From Prorocentrum cordatum (lineage: Eukaryota > Sar > Dinophyceae > Prorocentrales > Prorocentraceae): a DNA stretch of 64,000 nucleotides. The stretch's first letter is position 1. Each line of letters begins with the position of its first letter. Where the stretch lies: positions 17,501 through 81,500 of the forward strand of contig CAUYUJ010004703.1 of assembly GCA_963575745.1 (NCBI GenBank), in the 5' to 3' direction. Of this stretch, positions 60,440 through 64,000 are shown in pieces. A model generated the notes under the pieces. That model was not told where the DNA came from, searched no databases, and saw only the letters and a list, made by a program, of their open reading frames with translations. Position numbers and translations under genes: made by a program.

Positions 60440-60815
60440 TCGAGCCCAAGTTGCTTGAGAGGAGGAGGAGGAGGAGGAGGGGGAGGAGGAGGAGGAGGAG
60501 GAGGAGGAGGAGAGGAGGAGGAGGAGGAGGAGGAGGAGCTGAGTGAGCTACTTTTGCAGGCGCGCGTCGCACCGCGGGAGGCGCGGCCACCCTCGCGCCC
60601 GAACTCACAGTAGGAGGTGGCTCGGGACGGGAGGGGGCATTGCAGCACAATTGATGCACCCTGGGTTTGCTCTGGTCCTCCACCACCTCCTTCCCGCACT
60701 CCTCCCTCGTACTCCTCCACATCCTCCTGCGCCTCTTGCTCATCCACCTGCTCCATCCTCCATCCTCCACCCCTCCTCCTCCTCCTCCTCCTCCTCCTCC
60801 TCCTCCACCTTCCCG
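60440..60815. repeat. GAG and CCT triplet tracts upstream of the LINE
   Basis: GAGGAG tract at 60460-60540 and CCTCCT tracts at 60680-60810, with unremarkable sequence between. No gene seen. Confidence 0.7.
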
Positions 60816-60940
60816 ATCGTCGGCTGTTGGTCCAAAATGGGCTCAACACCCGCCCAGCAGAAGAGGCTTGACCTCTCCTTCGTGGACAGCCGCTCCGCTC
60901 CTTTCCCGATCCTGCGCGGTCCTGCAGCAGTCAGGCGCTA

Positions 60941-61093
60941 CAGTCGGACTTGATTGGAGAGGACACGCGAGAGGACACAAGACCCTTCCGAGGGCCACGT
61001 TGCCGCAGAAATGCAGAAGGCATGGGCTGCAAGACACAGGACACGAAAGTACCCTTGATGTGGCAGGGTCGACCTACTAATCCGGGCCGCCTG
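60941..61093. mobile_element. Tc1/mariner-like MITE, uninterrupted copy
   Basis: Flanked by TA at 60939-60940 and 61094-61095. Ends CAGTCGGACTTGATTGG and AATCCGGGCCGCCTG are imperfect inverted repeats. Internal GGACACGCGAGAGGACACAA and TGGCAGGGTCGACCTACTA match the two halves at 5055-5118 and 21061-21164. Confidence 0.75.
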
Positions 61094-61462
61094 TAGGGTT
61101 CGCACGTGGTCGCAGATTCCAGATCCGCGCCGCGACGCGCGGCCGTCTTCGCGACCCCCCCTTGCCATCGCTCGGACGTCCACTCCCCGTGCATGTTTCG
61201 GTTTCGTGCGCGGTCTTTCGCTTTTCGCAAGATGATCGAGGATGCTCCTCGATGGAGGGAAATGCAGCAGCCAGGCGCTGTTTTAACCGCGGCGCGGCCA
61301 GCGCGGAGCGAGCCACACACACGCACAAACCTCGGCCCGCGGCCCGCGAGAGCGCACGGGCCCCTCAGGGAAGCCCTCCGCAGGCAGGATGCTCCTCGGG
61401 CCACGCGCGCGCGCAGCCACCGCGGGCGGCAGTCGGCCAGCCGACCAACGGCCCGACTGCGG

Positions 61463-61623
61463 TTGAGCCAGGCACGTCCCCGTACAGGAGGAATATGCAA
61501 AAACAGTTTAAACATACTCTGGGAACCATCTTGGTAGTAATGTTGAACATGCTTTGAATATAGTTTTGTATCTGTATAGTTTTTCGTCTAGAATCCGCCC
61601 GTAGGAAGACGCGCCCGACCTAC
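61463..61623. mobile_element. degenerate inverted-repeat MITE, unit C
   Basis: The complement of the right end reads TAGGTCGGGCGCGTCTTCC, close to the ends of unit A at 50613-50776 and followed by a GGATTCTAGACGAAAAA-like stretch. The left end (GGCACGTCCCCGTACAGGAG) is more diverged. A similar but weaker structure follows at 61633-61775. Confidence 0.45.
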
Positions 61624-61775
61624 CACTACGGTTATGGTCGGGGACCTCCCTCCAGGGAGGAGATCTTCCAAAAGAATAAAAGTACTCAAAATGTTATCAC
61701 CTTGAGGGTTTTGATATGTTATCGTTTTTGAATGTTTTTTTCTCAGCAGGGGTTGTCCCCCGCGAGGTCGCCTGG

Positions 61776-62539
61776 GTAACGAGAAGGAGGCTCGCTGCCA
61801 GCGCGCCCCGAATGTAAGCGCACGCAATCACTAGGGTTGCAAAGGCGCGAAGGACGCGCACTTGCATCTGCCGTTCGGGGTAGAACGGGCAGCCCTCGAA
61901 CGGGGATGTCAACTGCTGTTGCCGCGGGCACGGCGCACGATAGCAATGCGCACTCTGGCCAACGCGTGGTCCAAGAGGGCGACGAATGCGAGATTCACTT
62001 AGGTTCCATGCATCACCACTTTGTTGCGCCTCCAAGACGCGCCGCGCTCGCCGCTGCGAAACCCGCCCCATGAATCAGCATCGTGGCGCGTCGCTCGACT
62101 CGCGCGGCGCCAATAGCGGGGACCCCGCGCTGATAAATGCATTCAGGTACATTACGTAACAAAATGTCATCGCCGAAACCTGGAAGGCGCAACTTGCAGT
62201 GCGCAACGTGATCGGTGGATCCTACGGGGGCGCATCGCATCGGTCGCGGCGGGAGGAACCGCAGGTCGCGCATTTTTGCCCCATGGGGCCATGCCATCAC
62301 AAGGGGCAGTGGATGGTGGCTCACCGCCCCGCAAGTGCGCCCCCCTCCCCTAGGCGCTCGCAAGGCGCTGGGCACCCGCTGGTGGTGCAGTGGGGCGAAT
62401 GCTCATGCCGCGCTCACGCGGTTGGAAACGCGTCGCGCCCTCTCTCTACTAGATACAAATCGCCTCGCAGGCGCGAAGGCTAACTGACGCCGCTCCGTCG
62501 CCCGACGGGCTACGCCAACGCAGGGACAACGAAATTAAC
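61776..62539. other. no recognisable gene
   Basis: GC-rich sequence; frames on both strands lack motifs. Confidence 0.4.
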
Positions 62540-64000
62540 GGCGTTGTCGCGTGGGGCCGCGCCGACGCAAGTTGCAGGTGAAACGGCTTCATTGCAACGT
62601 GAGCGCGCCTTCAATGTCACCGAAGAGCGCGAACCCTGCGGGAAAAGCGCGGGGTTATAATTACTGCAGCACCGACGCGACAGGCCTCCTGCCTGCGAAC
62701 GAAGTCCATGGGGGGGATATGGGGGTGGCCATATGCCCGCGGGGCCCATCTCGTTACCTAGCGCGGCCAACCCGACGCAAATGGGCAACGGATCGCGCAG
62801 TGTTGTCCAATGGGGATGTGCCGACGCAAGGGGCAATAAATTCTCGTTCGCTGCCCATTGGGTGCGCAAGTTTGGCCCCTCGCAGAACGCTGGGCCACAA
62901 TTAGTGGCGTGGCGTGCGTGTAGTCTTGCTGCGCCTTCGCGAGTGGCAACTGGTTGCTTGCCAGTGCAGCACGGGGCAGCGCCAAAGCAAAGGACGACAT
63001 GCTTCGTCGGCACGCGGCGGCGCAGGGGGGGCGGCAGGCGGGGGGAGCTTGCCGCATGGGGCATCGCAGACGCATACGAACAGAGGATGATGATTCGTGG
63101 CCTCGTCGGCGCCAACATCGGTGGCTTCGCGCATGGCTGGGCCCGCTCATGCGACGCAACGTGGCGAGTGGACATGCAGCGCCGACTTTAATGGGCATAC
63201 GGTTTGCGGCCGCTGCACATAGAAACGCGCAGACGCCATGGCAGAAAGCACGTCGCCACACTGCCGCGCAAAACTGCGCCGACGCAACTAGCAACGCATG
63301 CGGCAGGGGCGCAACGTGTGGCTGCGTCGACACAGGATGGCAACGACCGTTTGCTTCGTTGCCCCGAGAATACTCCCGTCGGAGCCCTCGCAGAACACAG
63401 GCCCACCCACCAGCTCCCAAGTGGCGCAACGCTGCGAATAGTTGCTCGGCGCTCATGAAGTTGGCAAACAGTTCGTTGCGCTGCCACGAATGCGCCGAGC
63501 CGACGCACAAGGGCCGCGGAACCCGCGACATTGCCTCATGGGGCTGCGCCGACGCGACGGACGGCAACCTTGGCGCCGTTGCGCCATATGGCCATGCCGC
63601 CGACGAAGAGACAACGTACCCCGCGCGGTTGCCGCAATCGCGTACCAAGATATTTGCAAGACGCGGGGCCCGCAAGTGACGTCTCGGTGGATGTGGTCTG
63701 GCCGTGCCGACGCAGAAGACACGCGGCATGCTAGCCGCCAGCCGCTGCGCAACTGGGTCGCAGCGGCGCACGGGACTGCGGATTTCCTTCCTGCGCGCAA
63801 CGACGCAACGCAGACGCGAAGCCGACAAGTCTCGCCCAGCGGCCACATGGCGGCAACGACGCGAGGTGGCACACGAAGACGATGCCTCGATCGCGCGGGG
63901 GCGCCCTATCGGTGCCATCGTGGACGCTAGCCCCCCGCAGAGCGCGCCGCAGCGAGACCATCCTGCCGCGCCGATGCGAGCAGCAAGTGCTCAGCAACGC
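62540..64000. repeat. degenerate CCGACGCAA-rich array
   Basis: GCCGACGCAA-like words recur near 62560, 62672, 62770, 62818, 63279, 63499, 63549, 63602, 63708 and 63970, often near GGCAACG and GGGGC. The spacing is irregular (50-110 bp or more). Long ORFs on both strands arise from the lack of stops in GC-rich sequence. Confidence 0.5.

Noticed and set aside
61633-61775. Fourth unit of the GGTCGGGC MITE family
   Set aside because: The left end is similar to unit A but the right end matches too weakly for a firm call, so it is only mentioned under unit C.

Overview
The window looks like nuclear DNA of a dinoflagellate, probably close to Symbiodiniaceae. It is GC-rich and packed with simple repeats, AAGAGGCCCC-type short-period repeats, foldback elements and retroelement remains. 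It has no operons, rRNA or recognisable tRNA genes. Coding pieces match families common in dinoflagellate genomes: Ty1/copia polyproteins, a LINE with APE endonuclease, RT and RNase H, and a Merlin/IS1595-like transposase. The organism call is inferred from these features.

Layout. (1) 1-3965: low-complexity DNA with a 150-bp tandem array and a TG microsatellite. (2) 3966-23042, minus strand: a split GT34-type glycosyltransferase gene. Its N-terminal exons lie at 22333-23042 and its C-terminal exon at 3966-4538. A small intron (22723-22903) is a transposon-like introner with inverted ends and a target duplication. The 17.8-kb intron holds a TA-flanked MITE (5055-21164), which is itself interrupted by a 15.9-kb copia-like LTR retrotransposon (5119-21055). 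(3) 23.1-31.3 kb: simple-sequence cassettes with CAA arrays and a 41-bp alternating array. (4) 31.3-33.2 kb: a helicase-like C-terminal fragment and about 16 copies of a 90-bp satellite. (5) 33.9-41.4 kb, minus strand: a Merlin-like transposase relic, a possible cysteine-peptidase ORF, an ORF with polymerase-like motifs, and a 1196-residue ORF with an SF3 helicase-like domain. (6) 43-52 kb: short-period repeats, foldbacks and inverted-repeat MITEs. (7) 53.7-60.3 kb, minus strand: a LINE with ORF1, endonuclease, RT and RNase H, broken at two 10-nt homopolymers. (8) 60.9-64 kb: a second copy of the MITE, more inverted-repeat elements and a degenerate CCGACGCAA-rich array.

The copia-like element is the most unusual object. 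Its sense strand is the minus strand. Its order is Gag, zinc knuckle, a very long proline-rich ORF containing a Tpt1/KptA RNA 2'-phosphotransferase-like domain, a RING-H2 protein, a retropepsin, a methyltransferase-like segment, integrase, RT and RNase H. Spread through it are at least 31 perfect, plus 6 near-perfect, 14-nt hairpins of the form GC-NN-G / GNRA tetraloop / C-N'N'-GC. Their stems covary, they all point along the sense strand, and they occur in all three reading frames. I know of no described system that combines a dispersed GNRA-hairpin family with a 2'-phosphotransferase in one retrotransposon, and I rank it as the main discovery candidate.
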